Made by a program: the position numbers and the translations under genes. 64,000 bases of DNA from CAVWGP01 sp963754645 (GTDB taxonomy: Bacteria; Pseudomonadota; Alphaproteobacteria; Bin65), in contig CAVWGP010000002.1 of assembly GCA_963754645.1 (NCBI GenBank), positions 1 to 64,000 of the forward strand, written 5' to 3'. How positions within the stretch are numbered: position 1 is the stretch's first letter; every line of letters begins with the position of its first letter. The notes beneath the pieces were generated by a model, which saw nothing but the letters and a program-made list of their open reading frames with translations, did not search any database and was not told the DNA's origin. Shown in pieces: positions 27,487 to 37,133 of this stretch.

Positions 27487-28051
27487 AGTCGGCGCAAAGA
27501 ATTCCCTGTTCTCTTTATCAAATTCCCTGTTCCGCCGAATGAATTCCCTGTTCGGTTGCGTAGGGAATTCGATAAATTCGTGAGGAATTTCAGTGCCTTT
27601 CAGGGCGACGACAAGCCGATTCATCCCGATTCTCGCGAAAATTCCCTGTAAATTCCCTGTTTATCAGGGAATTCGGGCCGGAGCAGCGTTCGATCCGGCC
27701 TGCGCACACCGCCAGCTGTTCTCGCGAATACATTCTCCGTCGCGCAATCGGGCAATGAAAGCGCCAGTAATTGCGGGCTTTCGTCGCCCGACCTCCGGAC
27801 TGCCGAGCGCGGCGAACAGCGGAAATCCGTTTTCTCGCCGCCGTTTCTCCGAAGCTCTGGACTTAGGAATAGTAGTACGGATTTTGCAATGGGCTGATTT
27901 TCCCGAATTTTCCGCTCAGCCGGCGTCCGTAGATTTCGCTTGTGCTTTCGGTTCGCGAAGACTCCATAGTACAACCCGCGCGTTGATTCGTTTGGATTTC
28001 CTCCTGAGTCGTTACGGAATCCGCCAACGCATAGGTCCACGGAATCAAGAC
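27487..28051. other. Gene-free stretch with a motif array
   Basis: 565 bases between the IS66 end and the DUF499 relic. Bases 27499-27675 carry the AATTCCCTG array described separately. From 27676 to 28051 I see no supported gene, promoter or terminator. Confidence 0.6.
27499..27675. repeat. AATTCCCTG motif array (five direct, two inverted copies)
   Basis: AATTCCCTG occurs in direct orientation at 27500, 27521, 27542, 27640 and 27651. Inverted copies (GGGAATT) lie near 27563 and 27667, and partial copies lie between. The first three are exactly 21 bases apart (two helical turns), and the last direct pair is 11 apart (one turn). The spacing puts the motifs on one face of the helix, as expected for cooperative protein binding. 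The 21-base unit also means that, if translated on the minus strand, it would give a seven-residue repeat (NREF...). Function unknown. Confidence 0.75.
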
Positions 28052-30809
28052 TTATTCCTTCTCGAAGCCATGACTCCCGAATTTCAGCGTGCGGCTATTC
28101 TCGGTCACGGTGCGGACGACATTGTCGGGCACGCCGCTTGGGACGTCGGCTTCGATTTCGAGCGTGACCTTCACTGACGAACCCACCAAGCCGACGAGAT
28201 GCGCGATCACTTCGTCCGCGATGCGGCCGGCGTCGCGCCCAACGCGGCTGGCGTCCAACGCGACGGTTCCATGGAAACGCTTGGGCCGGGATGGCGCTAG
28301 CGGCGCGCCTGGCGCTGGAGTGCCGGTATCGACCGGTTGGACTCCCGGCGAGTTGCCGGCCGCCATTCCGGGGCCAGTCGGGGCGCTCGGCAATGACCGC
28401 GTTTCGGCCTCATATTGTTTCAGGGCAACATCGGGCTTAACCACAAGGCCGGGCGCGCTATCGGCGAATACGGCGACCATCTGACCGCAGCGCAAGCCGC
28501 GATATCGGCTGACCGCCTCGTCATAGCTGTCCGCGTAAGCGAAAGAATCCATGCTCCAGGTCAGCAGCGCAAGGCCGTCGCGGATCGCGCTCAGCAACAC
28601 ATCGGGATGCTTGAGGCGCGGCAGATAGAGATAGCGCGCGAAGTCCTCGACCAGTTGCTTGATCGGCACATGATCGCCGCGCCAGAGCGGAACGCGATCG
28701 AGCTCCATGCGCAAACGGGTGGCGGCAAAGCTCGTGATGAGTGTTTCGTCGCTGCGGAGCTTGCGGCTCGCGCGCACGGCCAATTCGTCCTGGCCCGAGA
28801 GCCGCGTGCTTTGCCATGCGATAGCGCCCTGCGGGGAAGCCTGCGCCGGCACGAGCAGCCACTGATAGGTTTCCGGCAAGCGGGCCGTCACGCGCCGATC
28901 GGCAGCCGCCTGCTGGGTTTCCGCCTGCCGCAGCTGATGGGGATCGAGGTTGAGCGTTTCCTTTTCGTCGATGATCGATTTCCAGGCGAGATAGCGCCGG
29001 ACCGCCTCGTCGAGGTCCTGCAGCCGCATCTTGTCCGCGGCTAGGAACACGAGCGTATGCGGTAGAGGCGCGGCGTGTCGCCGCGCGTTTCGAGAATGGC
29101 CTTGGCCGCGACTTCGGCGGCATTGCCGGGTTCCTTCGTGTAGGCGTGATCGATCCCGAGGACGACAAGGCGCGCATCGACATCGTCAGGCACGTCCTGG
29201 CGTGATTGCGGCATGGGATGAACGCGGCTGAACTCGCCGGCCTTGGCCAAGCCGGCGCGCAGCCGCTTGTCGATGTCCTGCACGACCCGATCGGGATCGC
29301 GCTTCAGCTGCTCGGCGCGATCCTCGGCCAGCTTGGTGACCGTGGGCTGGGTCGAATACCAGTAGCGCGGCCCATCCTGATAGAGATAGGTCGCGGTTCC
29401 CGCGAGCCGTCGCAGCGCATCGCCGAAGACAGCCGGCGACTCGCCCGGCATGACGCAGCCGAGCTTGACTTGCCGGTCCTCGATGCCGCGGTGGGCGGCG
29501 GCCGCGGTCGGCGCCGATCCCAGATAGATGGCGCGCGCGACGCGCCGGCAGGCCGCGAATTTCCCCAGGTTCGGCACTTCGGCATCGAGGCGCAGCGGCA
29601 GCGAGTGCGGGCCGTCCACGTCCTTCTCGATGACCGGAACCCAATTGTCCGAAAGATAGCGCGTCAGCTCGAACTGCACCCGCGGATCGTCGATCGCGAT
29701 GTTCGCAGGCAGGATAAGCGGGTTGCGGTCGCCCTTCTCCCACAGGCTGTGGATCACCGCCGCCATCAGCCGCAGCACGCCGCGGGTGGGCTGGAATTTC
29801 ACCAGAGTGGACCAGTCAGTGTAGAGCCGATCGAAGATCTCCGGATGAATCGGATAGGCCGCCTTGATGCGCCTTTCGTAATCGGCGTCGCGGCATTCGG
29901 GCGGAAACTCCTGATGCTGCGTGCGGTAGAAATCGGCGAAGGCGCGGGCCACCACATCGCGATCCTTGAACTGCGCCGCGTCGGCGAGCGGCTCGAACAG
30001 GCGCCGGCGCACGATCTCGAAGCCCTCCTCCGCGCTCGCCGGGCGCCAGGAGGATTCGACGCGCCCCACCACATTGCGCAGCCGGTCGAGCGCTTCGCGC
30101 CCGCGCTGGCCGCCGACCTCGACATCGTCGGCCTGGGTGTGCGGCGAGCCGGCGGTGTCCGATGCCGGAAGGCTGATGACCAGCAGGCAGTTTTTCGCCA
30201 GCTTTGCCGATTCGGTCAGCACTTGGGCAAAACTGAACTGGGTTTCGAAGCCGCCGGCAGGCAGATCGCTTTGATCGTGCAGTTGGCGGGCATAGGCGAC
30301 CCACTCGTCGATCAGGATCAGGCACGGGCCATAGTCTTTGAACAGCTCGCGCAACGCGTCGCCGGGGCTCGTCGCCTTCTCGTCATCGGCCGCGATGCGC
30401 GCGAAGGCCTTCTTCGCTTCCTTGGCACCCCCAGCGGCATTGCCGAGCTGCCAGGCGAGCTCGCCCCACAAGGTTCGCACCATGGTGCCGTCCGCTTTCT
30501 TGACCGGATTGCCGGGCGAAATCTTGCTTCCCACCAGCACCACGCGCCGCGTCGCGGAAAGCTTCGCCGCGCCGGCCTCCTTGAGCACGCCGTCGATGCC
30601 GGTGAGCTCGCTCGGTGCCGTGCCCGAGAACAGGTGATAGAGCGCCAGCATCGAATGCGTCTTGCCGCCGCCGAAATTGGTCTGGAGCTGAACGACAGGA
30701 TCGCCGCCGCCCCCGGCCAAACGCTGCACCGCTCCCACCAGCAGGCGCTTCAGGCTCTCGGTGAGATAGGTGCGGCGGAAGAACTCGACCGGGTTGCGGT
30801 ATTCGTCCG
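28052..30809 (-). pseudogene. DUF499-family AAA ATPase (N-terminally truncated and frameshifted)
   Basis: Large ATPase of the DUF499 family, members of which are found in anti-phage loci together with DUF1156 methylase-like proteins. In-frame similarity begins right at the IS border (DEYRNPVEFFRRTYLTESLKR), followed by the P-loop LQTNFGGGKTHSMLALYHLFSG, a Walker-B-like CLILIDEWVAYARQL and LPASDTAGS. Near 29056 RGDTPRLYR runs into RIRSCS and a stop at 29041; the natural continuation NTLVFLAADKMRLQDLDEAV lies in the next frame, so one A is missing. The C-terminus VRTVTENSRTLKFGSHGFEKE is intact. About 60 N-terminal residues are lost to the IS at 30810, and no partner methylase is present in the window. 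An orphan remnant of a larger system. Confidence 0.85.
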
Positions 30810-31905
30810 TGTGTCTGTACCGAAAAGGTCATCCAGTTTGACTCGGTGATGAATTCGGCTAGCGTAGGCGGCGATGATCGCGCTGGTCCGCCTGCTCCTG
30901 TCCGTCTTGGCTTCGCCATTTCGATCGAAGACGCGCCTTGTAGCCGAGAACGCGGCGCTCCGACAGCAACTGATCGTGCTGCGGCGCAAGCTGCGGGGTC
31001 GCGTCAGGCTTAGGAATAGCGAACGGCTGTTCTTTGCCTGGCTGGCTCGGCTGTTCCCATCGGCCCTCGGCGCAATCGTGATCGTCCGGCCGGAAACGCT
31101 GCTGCGGTGGCATCGAGCCGGCTTCCGCCGCTATTGGAGATGGAAGTCACGGGTCCTTTGCGGTCGGCCACCGGTCGAAGGCGAGCTTCGCTCGCTAATT
31201 CGGCAGATGAGCCGAGAGAACCCGTCGTGGTGAGCGCCCCGCATTCACGGCGAGCTGCTCAAGCTGGGCTTCGAGGCGGCGCAGTCGACGGTCGCCAAAT
31301 ACATGGTCAAGCGTCGCGGTCCACCGTCGCAAGATTGGCGAACATTCCTCCGCAATCATGCACCTGACATCGCGGCCATCGATCTTTTCGTCGCTCCGCC
31401 CATTGGCTTCGGTCTGCTGTACGGCCTTGTCATCATTCGGGTGGCCCGGCGTCGTCTCGTCCACGTTAATGTCACCACGAATCCAAATGCGGACTGGATC
31501 GCGCGACAGGTCACCGAGGCGTTCCCTTGGAATGAGGCGCCATGTTACCTCATCCGTGACCGGGATGGTGCGTACGGCTTGACGTTCCTGAAGCGGCTCC
31601 GCGCGATGGTGATTCGCGACAATCCCATTGCACCACAGTCACCTTGGCAGAATCCCTATGCGGAACGGTTGATCGGCTCAGTCCGACGCGAATGTCTCGA
31701 CCACATTGTGGTCAAGGGCGAAACCCACCTGCGACGGATCCTGAATGCGTACGCCGCCTACTACAACAAATCCAGGACACACTGGTCATTGGGAAAGGAC
31801 TCTCCTATCCATCGTCGTGTGGAAGCAAGGGGCATGATCGCGTCAACGGCGATCCTTGGCGGTCTCCATCGTGTCTATGCGCGGACTTAATATTCGGTAC
31901 ACACA
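30810..31905 (+). mobile_element. Insertion sequence, 1096 bp, with inactivated transposase
   Basis: Left end TGTGTCTGTACCGAA at 30810; right end, read on the other strand from 31905, TGTGTGTACCGAA. The termini therefore match apart from a two-base gap. The element carries one transposase gene with a nonsense codon. The left flank is the interior of the DUF499 gene; the right flank is 56 bases of unassigned DNA and then an ABC permease. The missing DUF499 N-terminus is not on the right side, and no target duplication is visible, so a deletion accompanied or followed insertion. Confidence 0.8.
30874..31890 (+). pseudogene. DDE transposase with an internal stop (TGA for Gly)
   Basis: Transposase of the IS at 30810-31905, about 338 codons. 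The N-terminus MIALVRLLLSVLASPFRSK, ENAALRQQLIVLRRKLRG and HRAGFRRYWRWKS are intact. At 31231-31233 a TGA replaces the glycine of the conserved NPSWGAPRIHGELLKLG block; the frame otherwise continues with LFVAP, CYLIRDRDGAYG, NPYAERLIGSVRRECLDH and GGLHRVY. All three catalytic acidic residues are still encoded. One base substitution (GGA to TGA) is the only defect, so this copy needs a trans-acting transposase or is dead. Confidence 0.85.
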
Positions 31906-31961
31906 CCACCAAGAAAACGCGCCGGCCATCGCGCGACAGAAGGCAACGCACGATCGTCCGG

Positions 31962-32753
31962 CTACGCCGTGGCCCGGTCGAGGCCGGCGTGCCAGCGCAG
32001 CAGCTTGCTTGCGGCAAGGCGCGAAAAAGCGCTGTCCGACACGATGCCGATCGCGCCCAGCAGCAGCACGCCGAAAATGACGATGGTGAACTGGCCCTTG
32101 TTCATCCCGTCCATGATCATGAAGCCGAGACCCGAGGGTGCGGCGAGCATTTCGGCACCGACCAGAATCGTTATGCCGAGCGTCCATCCCAGACGCAGGC
32201 CGGTCACGACATCGGGCATCGCCGCTGGCAGCGTGACGGCAAACAGCAGGCGCAGCCCGCCGATATCGAGGGCGCGCGCGGCGCGGATCAGGAGCGCATC
32301 GACTTGACGCACGCCGCGGTGCGTTGCCACCACGACGGGGAAGAACGATGTCAGCGCGATGAGAAATATCTTGGAGCCCTCGCCGATGCCGAACCAGATC
32401 AGCGCCAGGGGAATCCAGGCGAGCGGCGGGATCGGGCGTAGGATCTCGATCACCGGCAGCGCCGCCGCGCGAATCGCGGCAACGCCGCCCACCAGCACGC
32501 CGATCGCGATGCCGGCGGCTGCGCCGATGGCGAAGCCGCCCAGCAGCCGCCCGGCGCTGCTATATAAGTGCGCGGTCAGCCGGCCGCTTTGCGCCTCGGC
32601 CAATGCGGCCTTGAAGGTCGCGAGCGGGGTCGGCAGCACCAGCTCGGGCACGAGGCGCAACGCCGCCGCGCCCCACCACAAAGCTAGTACCAGCAGGATC
32701 GATGCCAGGATATAAGGCGCGTCGGAGACGGCAAGGCGTTGCCGGAACGTCAT
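31962..32753 (-). CDS. ABC transporter permease (sulfonate/taurine/nitrate type)
   Basis: 263-residue inner-membrane subunit with five to six membrane segments. The coupling loop is read in the SsuC/TauC/NrtB style (EILRPIPPLAWIPLALIWFG and later RAARALDIGG, LPAAMPDVVTGLRL). The ATG at 32753 overlaps the stop of the neighbouring permease (ATGA). Last gene of a four-gene importer operon: binding protein, ATPase, two permeases. Two different permease genes imply a heterodimeric channel. Confidence 0.9.
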   Translation of the reverse strand: MTFRQRLAVSDAPYILASILLVLALWWGAAALRLVPELVLPTPLATFKAALAEAQSGRLTAHLYSSAGRLLGGFAIGAAAGIAIGVLVGGVAAIRAAALPVIEILRPIPPLAWIPLALIWFGIGEGSKIFLIALTSFFPVVVATHRGVRQVDALLIRAARALDIGGLRLLFAVTLPAAMPDVVTGLRLGWTLGITILVGAEMLAAPSGLGFMIMDGMNKGQFTIVIFGVLLLGAIGIVSDSAFSRLAASKLLRWHAGLDRATA

Positions 32754-33535
32754 CGTTGCTCCACCGCGCCGCGCCACGGCAGCAGGCGCCGCTCGGCCCA
32801 GTCGAGCAGATGCGACAACGCGAAGCCGATGGCGCCGATGACGAGCATGCCGACCATGGTGATGTCGGTGCGGAACGACGTCCTTGCTTCTTGAATGAGC
32901 GAACCGAGTCCGCGCACCGTGGCGATCATTTCGGCGGCAACGATGATCATAAAGGCGACGCCGAGCGCCACTTTGAGACCGTTGAAGATGCGCGGCAGCG
33001 CCGCCGGCAGGATGACGTGGCTGAAAATACGCGCGCGCGGCGTGTCGATCGAGCGCGCAGCGCGCAGCAGGATCGGATCGACGAATTTCACGCCGGCCAC
33101 GGTGTAGGACACGATGACCCAGAACGCGCCCAGCCCGATCAGCATGATCTTCGAAAGCTCGCCGATGCCGAACCAGGCGATGAACAGCGGCAGCAGGCTG
33201 ATGGCCGCGATCGATCGCCCGAAGGTGAAGATGTGGCGCGTCAGCCGGTCGAGCAGCGGAAATGAGCCGATCACGATGCCGAGCGGCACGCCGATCAGCG
33301 TGGCGCCGGCGAAGCCGGTCAGCACGCGCCGCAGCGTGATCGCAATATGCGTCTGCATGCGGATGCCGTCGGGATAACCCTCGGTGATCAGCTCGTAGAA
33401 GCTGAGGGCCAAGCGCGACGGCGCCGGAAAAAAGAATGGGTTGAGCCGATCGGTCGCCGCCAGGATTTCCCAGGCGCCGAAGATCGCCGCCAGCGTGGCG
33501 GCGCCGATCGCGGCAGCGCGCTCTCTCTCGCCCAT
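32750..33535 (-). CDS. ABC transporter permease (sulfonate/taurine/nitrate type), second subunit
   Basis: 261 residues, paralogous to the next gene. The membrane core carries FGRSIAAISLLPLFIAWFGIGELSK split over the coupling loop (FGRSIAAISL, FIAWFGIGE), then RAARSIDTPRARIF and LPAALPRIFNGLKVALG. It starts two bases after the ATPase stop. The frame is complete. Confidence 0.9.
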   Translation of the reverse strand: MGERERAAAIGAATLAAIFGAWEILAATDRLNPFFFPAPSRLALSFYELITEGYPDGIRMQTHIAITLRRVLTGFAGATLIGVPLGIVIGSFPLLDRLTRHIFTFGRSIAAISLLPLFIAWFGIGELSKIMLIGLGAFWVIVSYTVAGVKFVDPILLRAARSIDTPRARIFSHVILPAALPRIFNGLKVALGVAFMIIVAAEMIATVRGLGSLIQEARTSFRTDITMVGMLVIGAIGFALSHLLDWAERRLLPWRGAVEQR

Positions 33536-33536
33536 A

Positions 33537-34280
33537 TTAGAGTTCGGCCTGAATGGCGGTTTCGACGCGGATACAATCGGGATGGGCGCGCGTGCGCGGC
33601 CGGGGCAGGTCGATGGCGTGCTCCGAGCGGATGCGGCCGGGATTGGCGCTCAACACGATGACGCGATCGGCCAGCAGCACGGCTTCGGACACGCTGTGGG
33701 TGACGAACACCACGGTCTTTTTGCGCGACGACCAGATGCGCAGAATTTCCTGTTGCATGCCGACGCGCGTGATTTCGTCGAGCGCGCCGAACGGTTCGTC
33801 CATCAGCAGCACTTTGGGGTCGATGGCGAGGGTGCGCGCGATCGCCACGCGCTGCTGCATGCCGCCCGAAAGCTCGTAGGGATATTTGCCCTCGAAACCC
33901 TTCAGGCCGACGAGGTCGATCAGCTCGGCCGTGATGCGCCGCCGCTCGCCGGCATTGCGGCCCTTCTGCTTGAGCGCGAAATCGATGTTGCGCGCGGCGG
34001 TGAGCCACGGGAACAGGCCGAATTGCTGGAACACGACGCCCTTGCCCGCGCCCGGCCCGTCGACCTTCTTGTCGCCGACCCGGATATCGCCGCGCGACGG
34101 AAACACGAAGCCGGCCATCATGTTGAGCAGCGTGGTCTTGCCGCAGCCGCTCTTGCCCACCAGGCAGACGAATTCGTTCGGCTTGACCTCAAGATCGATG
34201 TCGCGCAACGCCTCGACCGCACGGCCGTCGATCGCCGTGTAGGTTTTCGAGACGTTGCGGACGCTGATGCCGTTGTTCAA
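33537..34280 (-). CDS. ABC transporter ATP-binding protein (sulfonate/taurine/nitrate type)
   Basis: 247-residue ATPase of the SsuB/TauB/NrtD group. Walker A GKSGCGKTT (residues 42-50), Q-loop FQQFGLFPW (84-92), signature LSGGMQQR (137-144), Walker B VLLMDEPFGALDE (157-169) and H-loop VTHSVSEAV are all present. It pairs with the two permeases downstream. Intact. Confidence 0.95.
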   Translation of the reverse strand: MNNGISVRNVSKTYTAIDGRAVEALRDIDLEVKPNEFVCLVGKSGCGKTTLLNMMAGFVFPSRGDIRVGDKKVDGPGAGKGVVFQQFGLFPWLTAARNIDFALKQKGRNAGERRRITAELIDLVGLKGFEGKYPYELSGGMQQRVAIARTLAIDPKVLLMDEPFGALDEITRVGMQQEILRIWSSRKKTVVFVTHSVSEAVLLADRVIVLSANPGRIRSEHAIDLPRPRTRAHPDCIRVETAIQAEL

Positions 34281-34309
34281 GCCGCGCGCTCAAGCCGCGC
34301 CGGCCGATA

Positions 34310-35386
34310 TCACGGCTTCCACTTGGCGTCGATTGCGACGAGGTTGGCACCCAGTTTCGCAACCGGTCCGCCATAGGTCACGTCCTCGACCACGATCTTT
34401 TTCTTCAGCCGGCCGGTTTCGGCGAGGAAGTCCTGCACCGCGTTCATGTCGTTGAGATAGTCACGGTCCAGCGCCAGCGTGCTCTTGTAGTCCTTGAGGA
34501 TGACTTTGTTGGCGGCGAGATCCTGGTTGTGGTGCTTCGAGAAGATGTCGGCCGTCTCGTCGAAATTCTTCGCGTCAGCGACGAAGGCCTGCGACTTGCC
34601 GTAGGCGCGCATGATCGCGTCGATGAGCTTCGGGTTGGAGCGGACGAAACGCTCGGTCGTCGTCAGCACGCCACGCGTATAATCGATGCGCACCGGCTTG
34701 CCCTTGTTGCTGGCGAAATTGCTGTGCGCGCCGGTGTGGACGATATCGACCTGGGCCTTTTGCGAAGCCTGGTAGATCCAGGGCTGCCACACGCAGATGC
34801 CGTCGATGGCGCCGGTGGCGAGGCCGGCAAGCTGTTCCGGCGGCGGCAGGTTGACCAGATCGACCTTAGCCGCGTCGAGCTTATATTCCTTGAACAGCGC
34901 GGTCATCATCGCTTCGGCGCCCGAGCCCTTGAACACGCCGATCTTTTTGCCGATCAGGTCGCTCGCTTCCTTGACGTTCGCCGATTTGCGCATCGCGACC
35001 GCGAGCGAATTGGAATAGGCGGCGAGGCTCGACAAGACGACGATGGGAACGCCGGCGGCGCGCAAGGTGAAGATCGGCGCCTGGGCGGGGTTGGCGAGCT
35101 CGATGCCGCCGGCCGCGAGCGCTTCCATCTGCACCAAGCCGGCGGCGAAGACCTTGAAGTTGACCGTCTCGATGCCTTCGGATTTGAAATAGCCCTTGTG
35201 ATGCGCGATCACGGCGTGGCCGCTAGTGCCCCAATCGGGCCCGATGCCGAGCGTGATGTCCTTCTTTTCGAGGGCGGCCTGGCCGCGGACTTCGGCGAGC
35301 GGAATGGCCGCGCCGGCAGCGGCGGCGCCGGCCAAAAATGCGCGGCGCGGCAGGCGGCGGCGCCCGCCAGCGATGGGTTTCGTCAT
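34310..35386 (-). CDS. ABC transporter substrate-binding protein (sulfonate/nitrate type)
   Basis: 358-residue NMT1/THI5-like periplasmic binding protein. The start at 35386 has a GGGAGGAAT ribosome-binding site. The N-terminus RRRLPRRAFLAGAAAAG looks like a twin-arginine (Tat) export signal, with the cleavage region near EVRGQA. The mature part has IGPDWGTSGHAVIAHHKGYFKSE split as GPDWGTSGH and HHKGYFKSEGIE, IGVFKGSGAEAM, and AIDGICVWQPW. The family binds sulfonates, nitrate, taurine or pyrimidine precursors. The divergent sulfatase 127 bases away makes a sulfur-containing ligand the best guess. Confidence 0.9.
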   Translation of the reverse strand: MTKPIAGGRRRLPRRAFLAGAAAAGAAIPLAEVRGQAALEKKDITLGIGPDWGTSGHAVIAHHKGYFKSEGIETVNFKVFAAGLVQMEALAAGGIELANPAQAPIFTLRAAGVPIVVLSSLAAYSNSLAVAMRKSANVKEASDLIGKKIGVFKGSGAEAMMTALFKEYKLDAAKVDLVNLPPPEQLAGLATGAIDGICVWQPWIYQASQKAQVDIVHTGAHSNFASNKGKPVRIDYTRGVLTTTERFVRSNPKLIDAIMRAYGKSQAFVADAKNFDETADIFSKHHNQDLAANKVILKDYKSTLALDRDYLNDMNAVQDFLAETGRLKKKIVVEDVTYGGPVAKLGANLVAIDAKWKP

Positions 35387-35513
35387 TGCATTCCTCCCTC
35401 GATTTTCGGTTCGTTTTCTAAAGCGCTGGCGATCTTGACGGGGTGGTTTCGGCGCGTCAAGGATGGCGCGCCGCGCCGTTACGGCCGGGTTCGATCGGGC
35501 AAGGACTGCGACA
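35387..35513. promoter_or_regulatory. Divergent intergenic region between importer and sulfatase
   Basis: 127 bases separate the starts of the binding-protein gene (minus) and the sulfatase (plus), so promoters for both must lie here or overlap the starts. I see no convincing -35/-10 pair or operator by eye. The divergent layout suggests joint control, for example by sulfur supply. Confidence 0.4.
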
Positions 35514-37120
35514 ATGCCGGCACGGCCGGGGCGCCGCGAGCGCCCCAATTTCATCCTGTTCGTCACCGATCAGCACCGCGCCGACTATCTCGGCTGCTAC
35601 GGCCATCCGTTGCTGCGCACGCCGCACATCGACGCCATCGCGCTGCGCGGCACACGCTTCGAGCGCTTCTACGTTTCGTCGCCGCAATGCATGCCGAACC
35701 GGGCGACGCTGATGACCGGGCGCACGCCCTCAGTCCATGGCGTTCGCACCAACGGCATTCCGCTGTCGCTCCGGGCCAATACCTTCGTCGATCTGCTGCG
35801 CACCCACGATTACCGCACCGCGCTGGTCGGCAAATGCCATCTCCAGAACATGCTCGATCACGCGCCGGACCGCACGCCGCCCGGCGTCGAGAAGCGGCGC
35901 AAGACGGGGCGCTCGGACTATGCCGAGGCGATGCGTCCGGTGCTGGGCGACGATTACGAGCAGGAGCGCACGGCGCGCTGGCGTCTTTACGGCCATGCGC
36001 GCGCGCCGCAGCGCTATTACGGCTTCGAGCAGGTCGAGCTGTGCACCCTGCACGGCGACGCTGTTGGCGCTGCCTACGACCATTGGCTGCGCTCGCGCCA
36101 CCACGCCGCGGACCGGCTGCGCGGCCGCGCCAACCAGTTGCCGCACGACTACACCTGCCCGCAGGCGTGGCGCACCGCGGTGCCGGAACATCTCTATCCG
36201 ACGAAATTCATCGCCGAGAAGGCCGTCGAATACCTGGCCGCGCACGATGCGCGCGCCAACGACCGGCCGTTCTTTCTCATGGTGTCGTTTCCCGATCCGC
36301 ACCATCCGTTCACGCCGCCGGGCCGCTACTGGAACATGTACCAGCCCGAGGACATGAAACTGCCGGCCTCGTTCTCGTCGGGCCACGAGCCGACGCCGCA
36401 TCTGCGGCAGGTGCGCGCGCATTCGCGCCAGGGAGGCAACGAATACACGCCATGGCGGTGAGCGGCCGCGAGGCGCAGGAGGCCATGGCGCTGACCTGCG
36501 GCATGGTGGCGATGATCGACGACTCGGTCGGCGAGGTCATGGCCCAGCTCGAGAAATCGGGCCTCGCCGACAGCACCGTCGCCATGTTCACCAGCGATCA
36601 CGGCGATCTGCTCGGCGATCACGGCATGATCCTCAAGGGCCCGTTCCATTATCGCAGCCTGGTGCGCGTGCCGTTCATCTGGGCCGATCCCTTCGCGGCA
36701 TCGCCGGTCGCGGCCTCGAAGGCGCTGGCCGGCACCATCGACATCGCCGCCACCGTGCTCGCCCGCGCCAGCGTCGATGCCTATCACGGCCTGCAGGGCC
36801 GCAGCCTGCTGCCGCTGCTCGAGGGCGTGTCGAGCGGCTGGCGCAACATGTTCATGATCGAGGAAGAGCAGCATGCCGGCGTGCTCGGCTACGACGAGCC
36901 GCTGCGCGTCCGCTCGCTGCTGACCCAGCGCTACCGCATGACGATCCACCACGGCGCCGATTGGGGCGAGATCTACGATCTCGAAGACGATCCGCACGAG
37001 CTGGTCAATCTCTGGTCGAGCCACAACGCGCGCGAAATCCGCCGCGAGCTGATGGAAGGCCTGGCCTATTCGCAGATGGCGCTGGTCGATCCGAACCCGC
37101 TGCCGTCAAGATTGGGCTGA
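35514..37120 (+). pseudogene. Type I sulfatase (frameshifted near the middle)
   Basis: Sulfate-ester hydrolase of the alkaline-phosphatase superfamily. From the ATG at 35514: the metal-binding FILFVTDQHRADYLGCYG (Asp at about residue 19), then SSPQCMPNRATLMTG, whose C-x-P-x-R (Cys59-Arg63) is the formylglycine-forming motif. FPDPHHPFTPPGRY and, later, FTSDHGDLLGDHG (second metal cluster) follow. At about 36450 the frame breaks: NEYTP should continue MAVSGREAQEAMALTCGMV, which is one frame over (one base missing, probably CCC reduced to CC). With that base restored the protein is about 535 residues and complete to the stop at 37120. Disrupted as written. Confidence 0.88.
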
Positions 37121-37133
37121 TACGCCGGCTCCG

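Noticed and set aside
27499..27675. CRISPR-like array
   Set aside because: The repeated unit is only nine bases, copies occur in both orientations, there are no uniform 30-40 base spacers, and no cas genes are present.
27593..28177. Plus-strand 194-residue frame beside the motif array
   Set aside because: It overlaps the end of the DUF499 gene on the other strand and has no similarity or start signal.
34529..35513. Long plus-strand open frame leading into the sulfatase region
   Set aside because: It is the antisense of the substrate-binding-protein gene; GC-rich codon bias leaves the opposite strand open. Only the part after 36450 is real, as the continuation of the sulfatase.
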